This document shows, in pieces, positions 44,822 to 53,804 of a stretch of DNA of 64,000 nucleotides. Both the position numbers and the translations under genes were made by a program. Each line of letters starts with the position of its first letter. Position 1 is the first letter of the stretch. Origin of the DNA: a bacterium (GTDB lineage Bacteria > Pseudomonadota > Alphaproteobacteria > Acetobacterales > Acetobacteraceae). The notes under the pieces are model-generated. The model saw only the letters and a program-made list of their open reading frames with translations. It did no database searches and had not been told where the DNA came from. The stretch spans positions 27,612 to 91,611 of the forward strand of contig JAMFRO010000006.1 in NCBI GenBank assembly GCA_026224825.1. The letters are read 5' to 3'.

Positions 44822-44965
44822 TCAGCTTTTGGGAACATCATCGGCGAGACTGGCAAGACCTGCAGTCTGGATGTTGAAACCGTCGCAAGAGCCGTTCTCG
44901 AACCTGTGTGCAGCTTGTCTGCGATATCCTTCGCGGTGCCCTCCGCGTGAAATTCGCATTGGCGC
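44822..44965 (-). pseudogene. C-terminal relic of an LLM-class flavin monooxygenase
   Basis: The 390-bp gap 44651-45040 has no intact gene. On the minus strand one frame reads EFHAEGTAKDIADKL and, after a shift of two bases, RFENGSCDGFNIQTAG to a stop at 44822. Together this is the late signature of NtaA/SnaA/DszA-type monooxygenases (GTPxxIADxL...GxCDGFN). The normal C-terminal extension is missing. It is a frameshifted fragment, not a functional gene. Confidence 0.55.
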
Positions 44966-45040
44966 CACTGGAGCGAACGAACACTTACCCAAGCGCCAGC
45001 CCCTCTTCCGCGGCAGCTTCCACCAGCTGGCTGCTCGTGG

Positions 45041-45526
45041 TCATGTCTCACTCTTGGTTTGATCATGCTCGGCAGCGACGGACGTCCGAGGCGTGGGTGC
45101 CGGGCCTTGCTCGATAAGCTCGAAGACATTGCCGTCCAGGTCGCGGCCATAGGTTGCCTTCATCCCGCTTGGGAAAATCTTCATGGCCGAATGAAAGCGC
45201 ACGCCGCCAGCCTGCATGCATTCGATGGTGCCCTCCAGATCCTCGACCTCCAGTCCGAAGTGCGAGATACCGTGGTCCCCCACCGAATAGTTTGGGCTCT
45301 TGCGCGCAGGCGCCGGGGCTGCATATTCGAACAATTCGAGCATGAAATTGCCTCTGCGAACAACGCCAAGCCGTCCTCTCGCACCGGGCAGCCCCTGGAT
45401 GTCCTCAATCATCTCTCCACCGAACGGAAAAATCGGCGTAGCCAGTTCCATGCCGAAATGGGTAATGTAGAAATCAACGGCCCGCTCGACGTTGGAGACT
45501 GAGATCCCGACATGATGTGCTTTCAC
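45041..45526 (-). CDS. VOC-family protein (glyoxalase/extradiol dioxygenase superfamily)
   Basis: 161 residues from a GTG at 45526. The opening KAHHVGISVSNVERAVDFY has the first metal His, and GDHGISHFGLEVEDLEGTIE and GNVFELIEQG supply the later His and Glu. Two beta-alpha-beta-beta-beta units of the VOC fold can be followed. It could be an epimerase, a dioxygenase or a lyase; the motif pattern is close to methylmalonyl-CoA epimerase-like proteins but this does not fix the reaction. It lies between two decayed genes. Confidence 0.85.
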   Translation of the reverse strand: MKAHHVGISVSNVERAVDFYITHFGMELATPIFPFGGEMIEDIQGLPGARGRLGVVRRGNFMLELFEYAAPAPARKSPNYSVGDHGISHFGLEVEDLEGTIECMQAGGVRFHSAMKIFPSGMKATYGRDLDGNVFELIEQGPAPTPRTSVAAEHDQTKSET

Positions 45527-45563
45527 GCTGTCAATCCTTGTGCTCGACCGGCTTCTCTCTTTG

Positions 45564-45698
45564 CTAAACGCAGGGCCGCTTGATTGCCAATACGATCCTC
45601 TGCATCAGGCGTTCGGTAGCATAGTCCGAAACGGCAAAATGCTGGACCGAACGATTGTCCCAGACGGCCGCATCGTTGGGCGGTTGTCTCAGAGCAAA
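45564..45698 (-). pseudogene. C-terminal relic of a TauD/TfdA dioxygenase
   Basis: In the 307-bp gap 45527-45833 the minus strand reads FALRQPPNDAAVWDNRSVQH, then FAVSDYATERLMQRIVLA, ending at TAG 45564. WDNR..QH.A..DY....R.M.R is the C-terminal signature of TauD-type 2-oxoglutarate dioxygenases, with the distal His and the Arg. The first two thirds of the gene are absent. It is not a copy of either intact paralogue nearby, which have VWEERVTQH here. Confidence 0.75.
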
Positions 45699-45833
45699 TC
45701 GTTATGCAGAAGGCAACGATAAGCAAGATTGGGTCGATGAGCAAATTTCATTGGGAAAAATTGATAAACTAAGCGTTGGCCATTCCTTATCTCTTGGCGA
45801 GGCGCGTGCTTTCGGCGAAGTAAGTTAATGGTA

Positions 45834-46715
45834 TCAATTAAAGCCAAGTAACTCCCGGGCTTCGGCGGCTGTCGCGACCTCGCGTCCCATAGAGCGAGCC
45901 ATGTCTGCCACGCGCCCAACAAGTTCAGCGTTTGAGGGGAGGTCTAGTTCGGGATACGGATAATCGTGGAGCCCGATCGCAATGTCACCGCCTAGTTCGA
46001 TGGCGTTGGCGAGGATCGCGAAGGCATTTGCGCCGATGACGCTTACCGTCCAGCGCCACTGCGCATCAGCGGGGATGAAATCGAGAATGGAATTCAGACC
46101 TTTGACGGTGGCGGGGTGTCCGAACGCCAAGTAGGGTTCGCCATAGACTGAGATTTCGCAGAATAGCGGCGTCTTTAGAACGCCCATTTCCACGAGCTTT
46201 TCTATGACGCGTACACTGGCGATGTTCCAGATCATTGGCACCGCGGTGACGCCGACGGCTTGTACGCGTTTGACAATGTCCAGAAGCGTCTCGGTCGTGT
46301 TAGCATAGACCCGATTGAGGCTCGTGAATGTTTTCTGCTCGGCGTTATAGGCGTCGAGATTGGTGGTGATGACATCGAGTGGGATGCAGTCAGGCTTGGT
46401 CGCGGGATCCTTTGCCAGCTCGAGAATATGCGAAACTCTTCCCTCGGATGGTGCCGAAAGAGCGCCAAGGGTGGGGAAGGTGATGATATCGCATTGCTGC
46501 TTTATTAGCCGTTCCGTCTCCGCGAAGAGAGAGACGTCTGCCGATGGCGCGCCGGTAACGGGATCGCAGATATGATAGTGAACGACCGCAGCGCCTTGGC
46601 GCCAACAATCCACCACCTGATCCGCGATCTCCCTGGGAGAGTAAGCGAGGTTTGGATTTGTCGCCTTTGACGGCCCATTGGCGTGTAACGTGATAATCAG
46701 CTTCTTTTTGGCCAT
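45834..46715 (-). CDS. BKACE-family beta-keto acid cleavage enzyme (DUF849)
   Basis: 293 residues from ATG 46715, for which GAGGAA is 6 bases upstream; ATG 46721 is too close to it. The family condenses a beta-keto acid with acetyl-CoA and splits it to acetoacetyl-CoA and a new CoA ester, using a metal in a TIM barrel. The metal pair is the HYH of GAAVVHYHICDP. Other family parts are KLIITLHANGPSKATNPN, FPADAQ-type FIPADAQWRWTV and GGDIAIGLHDYPYPE. It follows the TauD gene after 33 bases, so the two form an operon. Confidence 0.9.
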   Translation of the reverse strand: MAKKKLIITLHANGPSKATNPNLAYSPREIADQVVDCWRQGAAVVHYHICDPVTGAPSADVSLFAETERLIKQQCDIITFPTLGALSAPSEGRVSHILELAKDPATKPDCIPLDVITTNLDAYNAEQKTFTSLNRVYANTTETLLDIVKRVQAVGVTAVPMIWNIASVRVIEKLVEMGVLKTPLFCEISVYGEPYLAFGHPATVKGLNSILDFIPADAQWRWTVSVIGANAFAILANAIELGGDIAIGLHDYPYPELDLPSNAELVGRVADMARSMGREVATAAEARELLGFN

Positions 46716-46748
46716 GGTCATTTCCTCATATATTCCGAATCGCTAAAC

Positions 46749-47573
46749 TTAAGCCGCCGGCCTGTCACCCCTGACTGTCATCCGCCGAAGCTTGCGTGGG
46801 CCGACGAACGAGTCGATGGCGCGATGTTGCGTCACGCGCTCTTCCCATACTGCGACGGTGCCTTGTTGCCATGTGAGACTCACGTGGAATTCTGGCGTGT
46901 TGACGTGCTCGAACAGGAATTGCATCAGGCTATCGCTTTCCCGGTCGCTCATTCCCAGAAAACGCTCCGAATAGACCGAATTGACGAACAGCGCTCTTTT
47001 GCCGGTTACCGGATCGCGGATGACCGCCGGATGCACCGTTTCGGCATATTGTTTCACGAAAGGCGTGCGCTTCGTTGTGTGAAGCACCTCTAGCCCGTCC
47101 AAAAGATGCTGATAATGTGAAGAAAGATCTTCATAGGCCGCATACATGCAGGACCACATGGTACCGCCGCCCAATTTTGGAGCCTCGAGGGCGGTCAGGA
47201 TCGCCGCCTGGGGAGGGTGTTCGAACGGCGTTCCGTCCGTATGCCACATATTGGTCCGGTATTGCCGCATGGGCTGAGCGATCGCGTCGATGCAACCTGT
47301 AGCGTTCTTCTCTTCGGTTGGCTTTTCGTCGGAGGTAGAGAAGCGATAGACCTCCAGCTCGCCGAAGAGCCGGGTGAACGCGGTCTGTTGTTCGCTTTTT
47401 ACCGTTTCGCCGAACTCGAAGAACAATACGCCATGTTCATGCAGGCCTTGGCGCAATTGCGCGGTTATCGCGGGTGTCGTGGCTTGGTTCAGCGGCACAC
47501 CGTGCACGCGCGCTCCCAGCGTCGCGCCGGCCTTTTCGAACCGGATCTTGGTCAAGACATCATCAGCGATCAT
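46749..47573 (-). CDS. TauD/TfdA-family 2-oxoglutarate-dependent dioxygenase (paralogue 1)
   Basis: 274 residues from ATG 47573, with AGGAGA upstream. Iron ligands are His 111 and Asp 113 in TNMWHTDGTPFE and a distal His near residue 250 in ERVTQHRAID, with the Arg of RRMTVRGDRP for 2-oxoglutarate. The N-terminus LGARVHGVPLNQ is typical. Such enzymes hydroxylate or cleave C-O, C-N or C-S bonds. It is strongly similar to the paralogue at 49920-50747. The next gene downstream is the BKACE. Confidence 0.9.
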   Translation of the reverse strand: MIADDVLTKIRFEKAGATLGARVHGVPLNQATTPAITAQLRQGLHEHGVLFFEFGETVKSEQQTAFTRLFGELEVYRFSTSDEKPTEEKNATGCIDAIAQPMRQYRTNMWHTDGTPFEHPPQAAILTALEAPKLGGGTMWSCMYAAYEDLSSHYQHLLDGLEVLHTTKRTPFVKQYAETVHPAVIRDPVTGKRALFVNSVYSERFLGMSDRESDSLMQFLFEHVNTPEFHVSLTWQQGTVAVWEERVTQHRAIDSFVGPRKLRRMTVRGDRPAA

Positions 47574-47917
47574 CTCTGTTCTCCTCTACTGCTCTACAGA
47601 GCCCGGCATTGCGACCACATCCGCATCAAGGCCATCAGCGGGATAATTGTGGAAATTCGAGTTGGAGTTCGCGCGGATGGAGGGATTATTTTGCTGTTCC
47701 ATCCAGGGCGTGGACCGCCGAGCCGAAGTACTGTGGGCTGTGCCTGCTGTGTGTGGTGCGGTCTCCCGTTTCCCGCAATTAGACATACGGTCAGAAAAAA
47801 TCAATCATTTGTTTTATAAAGTACCGCCGCATTTGTGTGCGGCGTTTGCGGGTCAACGGGTCGTGTGTCGAACCCATCAAGCCAAAGGAGCAGAAGAATC
47901 AATCCGTAGACGGCGTT
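47574..47917. other. Control region between tetR and the TauD-BKACE operon
   Basis: 344 bases with no supported gene. It contains a hairpin at 47825-47844 and an AT-rich stretch (47790-47820) that could hold the promoter of the TauD operon and a TetR-type operator. No operator palindrome was clear. Confidence 0.35.
47825..47844 (-). terminator. Hairpin downstream of tetR
   Basis: Perfect 7-bp stem CGCCGCA/TGCGGCG with a 6-base loop, followed on the minus strand by GTACTTTATAA. It lies about 75 bases after the TetR stop codon. Confidence 0.45.
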
Positions 47918-48670
47918 TTAGTCTCCGACCATGAGCTCCTGACAAATGGCACGGGGGATTGGGTCGTCAACACGTGAAGATGCGCGGACCATTCTAAGGA
48001 TACAGTCCAGATAAAAGTCCACCACATTATCGAGAGGATAGGAAAGGGAGTTGTCCATGCTAACGATGTCTCCTGACCTGAAGAGCGAGGCGGCGGAGCT
48101 TAGCATGCGGGATATCGCGCCGATCATGAGTGATGTGTCTATGCCCTTCCGGAAAAGGCCTGTTTGCATACCATCGTTCAATGTCGATTGGAGTAATTCA
48201 ATGGATTTATTTTTCACGGCCTCGACGTATTCGAAATCGCCATGCCCGGATAGGAATTTTCGATCATTCTGCAGGATCGTGAAGGCGGCGCCATTTTTTA
48301 AGAAGCGGTATAGCCGTGCTATGATGTTGGCGATGAGCCGATGTTCGGCATCGAAGTTCAGTGAACTGATCCTGAGATTGTCCCGAGATGTTTTGGAGAC
48401 CGGTTCTTGAATGATCTCGTGGAGGATTTCTTCCTTGCTGCGAAAATAATAATACAGGCTGCCGGGAAGGAAATCTGCGCGGTCGGCAATCTGCCTTATC
48501 GTGGTTGACTCAAAGCCGAATTCCGAGAAGAGCTGTGCGGACACTTCCAGCAATTGCGCGCGCCGGTCAAATGCCGCCAAATCTTTGAACTGCTGCCGAG
48601 GTAGCGCCTGGCCGCCGGCCTTCTTGCGCGGGGTGCGCGTTCGTAGCGTGGGCATTTGATTTAACGTCAT
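47918..48670 (-). CDS. TetR-family transcriptional regulator
   Basis: 250 residues. The HTH domain (about 36-85) reads RRAQLLEVSAQLFSEFGFES, TTIRQIADRADFLPGSLYYY and FRSKEEILHEIIQ. The C-terminal ligand domain is helical. It has an unusually basic, Pro/Gln-rich N-terminal arm of about 35 residues. Position between the TauD-BKACE operon and the divergent epimerase gene suggests it controls one or both. Confidence 0.9.
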   Translation of the reverse strand: MTLNQMPTLRTRTPRKKAGGQALPRQQFKDLAAFDRRAQLLEVSAQLFSEFGFESTTIRQIADRADFLPGSLYYYFRSKEEILHEIIQEPVSKTSRDNLRISSLNFDAEHRLIANIIARLYRFLKNGAAFTILQNDRKFLSGHGDFEYVEAVKNKSIELLQSTLNDGMQTGLFRKGIDTSLMIGAISRMLSSAASLFRSGDIVSMDNSLSYPLDNVVDFYLDCILRMVRASSRVDDPIPRAICQELMVGD

Positions 48671-48779
48671 CCAGCGATCTCTTTCCGTTCGGCGATATAA
48701 AGCTTCTCTATTCCCCTGGGGGCGATTTCTGCAATCGGATGGACTATGGGGTTATGCGCGAAAAATTTCAATCTAACAG

Positions 48780-48807
48780 TTGATTGGTAACTGCCGCGCT
48801 GTATGAT
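48780..48807 (+). promoter_or_regulatory. Possible promoter of the epimerase gene
   Basis: TTGATT (48780-48785) and TATGAT (48802-48807) with 16 bases between, 67 bases before the ATG at 48874. Confidence 0.4.
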
Positions 48808-48873
48808 TGGGTGAATATTGACTGCCGACGGCCCATTTTAGTTTGCCGGGTGCGTGGCCAAGGGGGATCGTAA

Positions 48874-49854
48874 ATGCCGCTTCTAATAACGGGTGGTACG
48901 GGCTTTTTGGGGGCCTATCTGACGAGATATGCACTCTCGATGGGTGAAAAGCATGTCGTGGTACTGGATAGATATGCGGACCGGGGACGGATCGCAGATG
49001 TGCTGGACCGGGTCACCTTATTGGAAGGCGATGTTTCCGACACAGACACTGTTCGCGCGATCATTGCCGAGCACCGTATAGACCGGATCGCGCATTTTGC
49101 CTTTGTTCTCGGCTCGCCGGCAACGGGGCAGATGATCAATTATATCAAAGTGCAGGCGCTCGGTACGGCGAATGTGTTTGAATGTGCCCGTGAGGCTGGC
49201 GTGAAGCGGGTTCTGTTTGCGAGCTCGGTCGCCGCCTATGGCGCACAGGACGCTTCCCTTCTCGACGAATCGCTTATCCCCAATCCGCAAAGCCTTTATG
49301 GTGCCTCCAAGGTTTGGGCGGAAGCGATGGCGGAGCATTATACAAAACACCTCAATCTCGAGATCGTTACCGTGAGGTATGGATCGACTTACGGGCTGGG
49401 GCGCGCATGGCGAGGCTCCTACAGTTCCGGACTCCTGCCGCTCCCGGCCGAGACGCATTACATGGCGCGGGTTGAACAGGCCGTGCGAGGTGTACCGATC
49501 ACGATGCCGAACAGCCAGATATTGGCGGATTGGACCTATGGTGCCGACGCAGCCCAAGCCGCATGGCTCGCCTTGACGGCGGCAAACTTGCCACATCATC
49601 TCTACAACGTAGGCGCGGAGCGCCTGCCGGTGGGAGACTACACCCGGGCGATGAAGATGCTGCTGCCCGAGGCCCAGATTACCGTCGTGGAGACAGAAAT
49701 GCCTGGTAACGCGCATGTGCCGATGTGCGCGGCGCGGCTGCGTGATGATCTAGGATTTACACCGCGATATTCGCTGATGCACGGGCTTGCGGATTATATT
49801 GAGCGCATCCGCATCGCCGATCATTATGCCCTGGAGAGCATGCGGGCCGGCTGA
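48874..49854 (+). CDS. NAD-dependent epimerase/dehydratase (extended SDR)
   Basis: 326 residues. Starts MPLLITGGTGFLGAYLTRYA with the GxxGxxG motif, then a catalytic Ser/Thr region VLFASSVAAYGAQ and YGASK (YxxxK). RYGSTYGLGRA and DWTYGADAAQAAW are typical of the family. In catabolic clusters such proteins often oxidise or isomerise hydroxyl groups of non-sugar substrates, so a nucleotide sugar need not be involved. GGGGGAT precedes the start. It is the only + gene between two minus-strand dioxygenase genes. Confidence 0.85.
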   Translation: MPLLITGGTGFLGAYLTRYALSMGEKHVVVLDRYADRGRIADVLDRVTLLEGDVSDTDTVRAIIAEHRIDRIAHFAFVLGSPATGQMINYIKVQALGTANVFECAREAGVKRVLFASSVAAYGAQDASLLDESLIPNPQSLYGASKVWAEAMAEHYTKHLNLEIVTVRYGSTYGLGRAWRGSYSSGLLPLPAETHYMARVEQAVRGVPITMPNSQILADWTYGADAAQAAWLALTAANLPHHLYNVGAERLPVGDYTRAMKMLLPEAQITVVETEMPGNAHVPMCAARLRDDLGFTPRYSLMHGLADYIERIRIADHYALESMRAG

Positions 49855-49919
49855 ACTTCAGATTTTGGTTCTGAAGCGGTTAACCCGGCCCGGGGTGATG
49901 CCTCGGGCCGGGGCAATAT

Positions 49920-50747
49920 TCAAGCAACGGGGCGATCGCCGACAAAGGTAAGGCGGCGCATTTGGCGGCTGCCCGTGAAATCCGCCACGCCGCGATGTTG
50001 TGTCACCCGTTCTTCCCAGACTGCGATCCGGCCCGTTTCCCATTTCAGCCTCACGTGGAATTCAGGTGTGTTGACGTGCTGGAAGAGCATTTGCAGAAGA
50101 GATTCGCTCTCTCTTTCGCTCATCCCGAGGAACCGCTCCGTATAATTGGCGTTGACGAAGAGCATCTTCCGGCCAGTGACGGAGTCGCGGATCACCGCAG
50201 GGTGAATGGCGGTGGCGTCGGATTTAAGCCAGGGCAGGCGCTTGGCGCTGTGCAGCGCTTCCAGGCCTTCGAGTAGATGCTGATAATGGGCGGATAGATC
50301 CTCCCACGCCGCATACATGCTGGCCCAAATCGTATCGCCGCCGACAACGGGAAGCTGCACGGGGGTCAGCATTGCCGATTGCGGCGGGAGTTCGAATAAT
50401 GTGCCGTCCGCATGCCATTGGTTGGTCTGGTATTGTTTCATGGGCACACGGTCTGAATCCATGACACCGTCGCCCGCCTGCTTCGGCCGATCTTCCAGCG
50501 AGGAGATGCGGTAACCGGCTTCCAACGTCCCGAACATCTCGCCGAATGCGGCGAATTCCTCTGCGCTGACGATATGATCGAATTGGAAGAACAGCACGCC
50601 GTGCTCATGCAATGCGCGCCGCAAGGTCTCGCCGATGTGCGCTGTCCTTTTACCATTCAAGCTGACACCATGCACCCAGGCGCCAATGTTCCCTGAGGCG
50701 CGCTCGAAGCGAATATCCTCGATTGAGACTGTTGTGGCAGTGGTCAT
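49920..50747 (-). CDS. TauD/TfdA-family 2-oxoglutarate-dependent dioxygenase (paralogue 2)
   Basis: 275 residues from ATG 50747, with AAGGAT 7 bases upstream; ATG 50753 lies too close to it. Iron ligands are in TNQWHADGTLFELPPQ (HxD) and ERVTQHRGVADF. Much of the chain matches paralogue 1, for example HVNTPEFHV, TERFLGMSERES and the GDRPVA end. The two genes, both on minus, flank TetR and the epimerase, so they look like an old duplication that now serves related substrates. Confidence 0.9.
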   Translation of the reverse strand: MTTATTVSIEDIRFERASGNIGAWVHGVSLNGKRTAHIGETLRRALHEHGVLFFQFDHIVSAEEFAAFGEMFGTLEAGYRISSLEDRPKQAGDGVMDSDRVPMKQYQTNQWHADGTLFELPPQSAMLTPVQLPVVGGDTIWASMYAAWEDLSAHYQHLLEGLEALHSAKRLPWLKSDATAIHPAVIRDSVTGRKMLFVNANYTERFLGMSERESESLLQMLFQHVNTPEFHVRLKWETGRIAVWEERVTQHRGVADFTGSRQMRRLTFVGDRPVA

Positions 50748-50888
50748 TTCCATATCCTTATCGAGATGATTTCAGCGCGGGGCGCACCGGATGATTTGCC
50801 GCAACATACTGGCGCTGCCCCATTCGGTTATGACCGCAGGCCCCAAAAATTCTGCTGCATCGTCCTGGTGCCCATTGGCTGGGGTAAG

Positions 50889-52013
50889 TCAGAGGAGGCT
50901 GGGTGCCATCCGCAGGACAACGCGGCCATGTTCGGCCTTGGAGGCGGAGGCGAATGCCGCCTCGATGTCATCGAACTCATAGGAGGCGCCGACCAGCTGG
51001 TCGAGCTTGAGCCGGCCGGTCTGATAAAGGTTCAGGATACGCGGTATGTCGAGGCCAGGGTAGCCATTGCCGCCGCGCACACCGGTCAGCCGCCGTGCCC
51101 CGAACAACAGGTCGCCGGCGAGGACGGGGAGAGTGTCCTGCCCGGAGAAGACGCCAACTGCTACGGTCAGCCCGCCCATATCGGTCGCTGCCATGAGCTC
51201 CATAAGGCGTTCCTTGCGTGTCCCCACCGCGTCGAAGGCATACCCCACGCCGCGGGGCACGATTTTCTTCACCACTGCCACCAGCTCCTTTGCATCCTCG
51301 GGAGCAAGGATGCAGTGGCTGGCACCGAAATCCGATGCCAGGTCCAGCTTATGCGGGTTGGTATCGACCGCGATGATCTTCGCGGCGCCCGCGATTTTCG
51401 CGCCCTGGATGATGCTGAGGCCAATGCCGCCGCAGCCGAACACCAGCACCGATGCGCCTGGCCGCACATCTGCACAATTGAACACCGCGCCGAGGCCGGT
51501 GGTAACGCCGCAGGAGATGAGGCACATACTCTCGAATGGCGCGTCAAAACCGAATTTGACCAGCTTGGACTGGCGAACGACGGCATATTCCCCGAATGAG
51601 CCGATCCCGACGAAGGAATGCACGGTCTTGCCGCGTTGCGACAGGCGGAAGGTGCCGTCCGCCATCTCACCGAAAGTGGAGCGAGGCGGATTGCCGCTGC
51701 AAAACTGCATCCGGCCCTCGCCGCAATAATCACAATGGCCGCAGGGGCCGCCCATGGCGATGATGACGCGGTCGCCGCGTTTGAGGTCCGTCACACCGGG
51801 GCCTGTGGCTTCAACAACGCCGGCCCCTTCATGGCCGAGTACGATGGGCAGGCAATCACCGAGATTGGGGCGTCCGTGGAAGAGGTGAACATCGGAGCCG
51901 CAGATACCTGATGCTGCTATGCGCACGAGCACTTCGTCCTGCCGTGGTTCCTGTATGTCTACTTCCTCGATCTGCAGTGGGACGCTGTATTGATGCAAGA
52001 CGGCGGCGCGCAT
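50889..52013 (-). CDS. Zinc-dependent alcohol dehydrogenase (MDR superfamily)
   Basis: 374 residues. Catalytic zinc: Cys 38 in SGICGSDVHLFHG and His 61-Glu 62 in VLGHEGAGVVE. Structural zinc: GGPCGHCDYCGEGRMQFC. NAD motif: VFGCGGIGLSIIQGAKIAGA with an acidic residue after (AVDTN), favouring NAD. Length and layout are those of class III-like and aryl-alcohol dehydrogenases. It would oxidise an alcohol intermediate of the pathway. The gap to the TauD gene on its 3' side (50754-50888) shows no gene. Confidence 0.92.
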   Translation of the reverse strand: MRAAVLHQYSVPLQIEEVDIQEPRQDEVLVRIAASGICGSDVHLFHGRPNLGDCLPIVLGHEGAGVVEATGPGVTDLKRGDRVIIAMGGPCGHCDYCGEGRMQFCSGNPPRSTFGEMADGTFRLSQRGKTVHSFVGIGSFGEYAVVRQSKLVKFGFDAPFESMCLISCGVTTGLGAVFNCADVRPGASVLVFGCGGIGLSIIQGAKIAGAAKIIAVDTNPHKLDLASDFGASHCILAPEDAKELVAVVKKIVPRGVGYAFDAVGTRKERLMELMAATDMGGLTVAVGVFSGQDTLPVLAGDLLFGARRLTGVRGGNGYPGLDIPRILNLYQTGRLKLDQLVGASYEFDDIEAAFASASKAEHGRVVLRMAPSLL

Positions 52014-52461
52014 TCCTCATCCTTTCATTTTCTGTATTTGGCTTTGCGAATGATCATTCGCGGCATGTGGTGACATCGGAAATCTTGGTGCTCTCGCAAC
52101 GCCGTAATACGACGGGCTTTCTCGGCACGGCCTTAATTTGGCCTTCGCTGAGTTTCGTATTGGGAGTCGCGGTCATGGCTGGTGCCCGAGAGAGCCGATC
52201 ATGCTTTCATGATATGAGAGCCGTTATTTTGTAAAATGGAAACATCTTTTCGCATACCGATAAGTGTCCGTCAATTCGAGAATACTCGTGGAGTCTTGTT
52301 TTGGTGGTTTTTTGGGCAGCTTCAACGAAAAATACATACAATCAGCGGGCAATATGATTTTTTCGCGATGAGTTTTTACGGTCGGTGCTGCTAAGTTATT
52401 GCAATGTAGAAAATTGCGCTGTACAGCATGACAAGTATTGGATGGATCTCAGGGAGGCCAT
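52014..52461. other. Divergent control region between ADH and IclR genes
   Basis: 448 bases, AT-rich toward the IclR gene, with no supported gene. It must hold both promoters. Two short palindromes near the IclR start are listed separately. Confidence 0.4.
52398..52427. promoter_or_regulatory. Possible IclR operator
   Basis: Palindromes ATTGCAAT (52398-52405) and GCTGTACAGC (52418-52427) lie 34-64 bases upstream of the IclR start. IclR proteins bind such short dyads; binding is inferred. Confidence 0.35.
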
Positions 52462-53373
52462 GTGAGCAGACCAGCACTTTCAGCATCACGCAGCATAGAT
52501 ATTCTTGAATTTTTGGCGACGTTTTCGGAAAGCGCATTCACTCTTTCAGAAATATCGCGTGCCACGAATATCAACCTTGCATCCTGCTATGCCGTTCTCA
52601 CCGTGCTGGCTGACAGGGGTTACCTGACGCGTTCGGCCAATCAAAAAACCTATCAACCGGGCGTCTCGCTCGTAGCGCTTGGCAATGCCGCCTTGAAGAG
52701 TGTGCCGATTATCGCAAAGGCGACGCAGTCGGCGCATCAGCTGCACAGAGAGCTTGGCGTAGCTGTTCTGGTGAGCACCTTCATCGATGAGGAAATTCTC
52801 GCTGTTGTATCACTGGAGGATACTGAAGGCCGTATCGCGGGCATGCGTGTTGGCGAACGGCTGCCGTTCATCGCACCGGTTGGCGCGCCTTTTCTGGCGT
52901 GGGGGTCTCAGGAGGAGGTCCAGGCCTGGATCGATCGCCGCTCATCGCCACTAGAGCCGTGGTTCGAAGAAGATTTGCACCGGGACCTGAAGCAGACGCG
53001 GCAAAGAGGCTTTCAGATACAGTTACGCGAGACCTCGGGTCCAACGCTCGCAGCTCTGCTGGCGGAGATGGCGTCCGGTAGCCATATGGCGGGTTATAAG
53101 GGCGAGATGAACCGCGTCATTCACTCCTACGACTACCATTGCCGGCCCCCGGACGTGGTCGTTGCCGATGAATTATATGATGTCATGCTGCTGTCCGCCC
53201 CGATCTTCGACCGTACAGGCCGGGCCACTTACAATATGAGCCTCGGCGGCTTTCCACAGAAATTGACCGGTGCGGTGCTGACCGATTATGCCAACCGCCT
53301 CATGCATGCATGTCTCGATGTCATGCGTGCGGACCGTTTGCAGGCCGGGCAGTATGAGCGTGCCAGCGCATAG
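52462..53373 (+). CDS. IclR-family transcriptional regulator
   Basis: 303 residues from a GTG at 52462 with a very good AGGGAGG 4-5 bases upstream; a TTG at 52438 is less likely. The winged HTH (about 5-65) reads ASRSIDILEFLATFSESAFT, LSEISRATNINLASCYAVLT. The C-terminal effector domain has GAPFLAWGSQEEVQAWI and GRATYNMSLGGFPQKLTG. Divergent from the ADH gene and convergent with the DUF35 gene, so it probably controls the ADH or the DUF35-thiolase-amidohydrolase operon. Confidence 0.9.
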   Translation: MSRPALSASRSIDILEFLATFSESAFTLSEISRATNINLASCYAVLTVLADRGYLTRSANQKTYQPGVSLVALGNAALKSVPIIAKATQSAHQLHRELGVAVLVSTFIDEEILAVVSLEDTEGRIAGMRVGERLPFIAPVGAPFLAWGSQEEVQAWIDRRSSPLEPWFEEDLHRDLKQTRQRGFQIQLRETSGPTLAALLAEMASGSHMAGYKGEMNRVIHSYDYHCRPPDVVVADELYDVMLLSAPIFDRTGRATYNMSLGGFPQKLTGAVLTDYANRLMHACLDVMRADRLQAGQYERASA

Positions 53374-53377
53374 CACT

Positions 53378-53800
53378 TCAGGTGACGCGGAATATGGGAA
53401 TCGAGGCGTTCTTTGCCGGTGACCAGGATAATTCGACCGATGCGCCGATGTTGATGTGATCGATGGGCGTGGCGGCGATGGAAGCGATGAGGCGCACGCC
53501 ATCCGCGCCGGGGAACGCGATGAGGGCAGGGACAATGACCTGCACCGAGCCGTCGTCTTTCTTTTCGCGCAAGATCGTGAAGGAATAGATTTGTCCGGCA
53601 CCGGGCGCCGTCCAGGCGACGGTTTGAGACCGGCAACGTGGACAGAAGGGGCCTGGGGGCCAGCGAAAATGCCCGCAGTTCACACAACGCGGCAACAGTA
53701 GTTCGCCGCGTTCGGCCGCATCCCAGAAGGGCTGTGTCCATGCATCCTTTGGTACGTCTACATCCCTGACATCGGGTGCTGTGGCGATCTCGATGTTCAT
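53378..53800 (-). CDS. DUF35 OB-fold/zinc-ribbon protein
   Basis: 140 residues from ATG 53800. The N-terminal helix (DAWTQPFWDAAERGELLLPR) is followed by a zinc ribbon, CVNCGHFRWPPGPFCPRC, and an OB-fold with the typical GQIYSFTILREKKDDGSVQV. DUF35 proteins form complexes with thiolase-like partners, for example in retro-aldol cleavage in steroid side-chain breakdown. It lies 4 bases downstream of the thiolase stop codon, the usual pairing, and is convergent with the IclR gene at 4 bases. Confidence 0.9.
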   Translation of the reverse strand: MNIEIATAPDVRDVDVPKDAWTQPFWDAAERGELLLPRCVNCGHFRWPPGPFCPRCRSQTVAWTAPGAGQIYSFTILREKKDDGSVQVIVPALIAFPGADGVRLIASIAATPIDHINIGASVELSWSPAKNASIPIFRVT

Positions 53801-53804
53801 TCTC

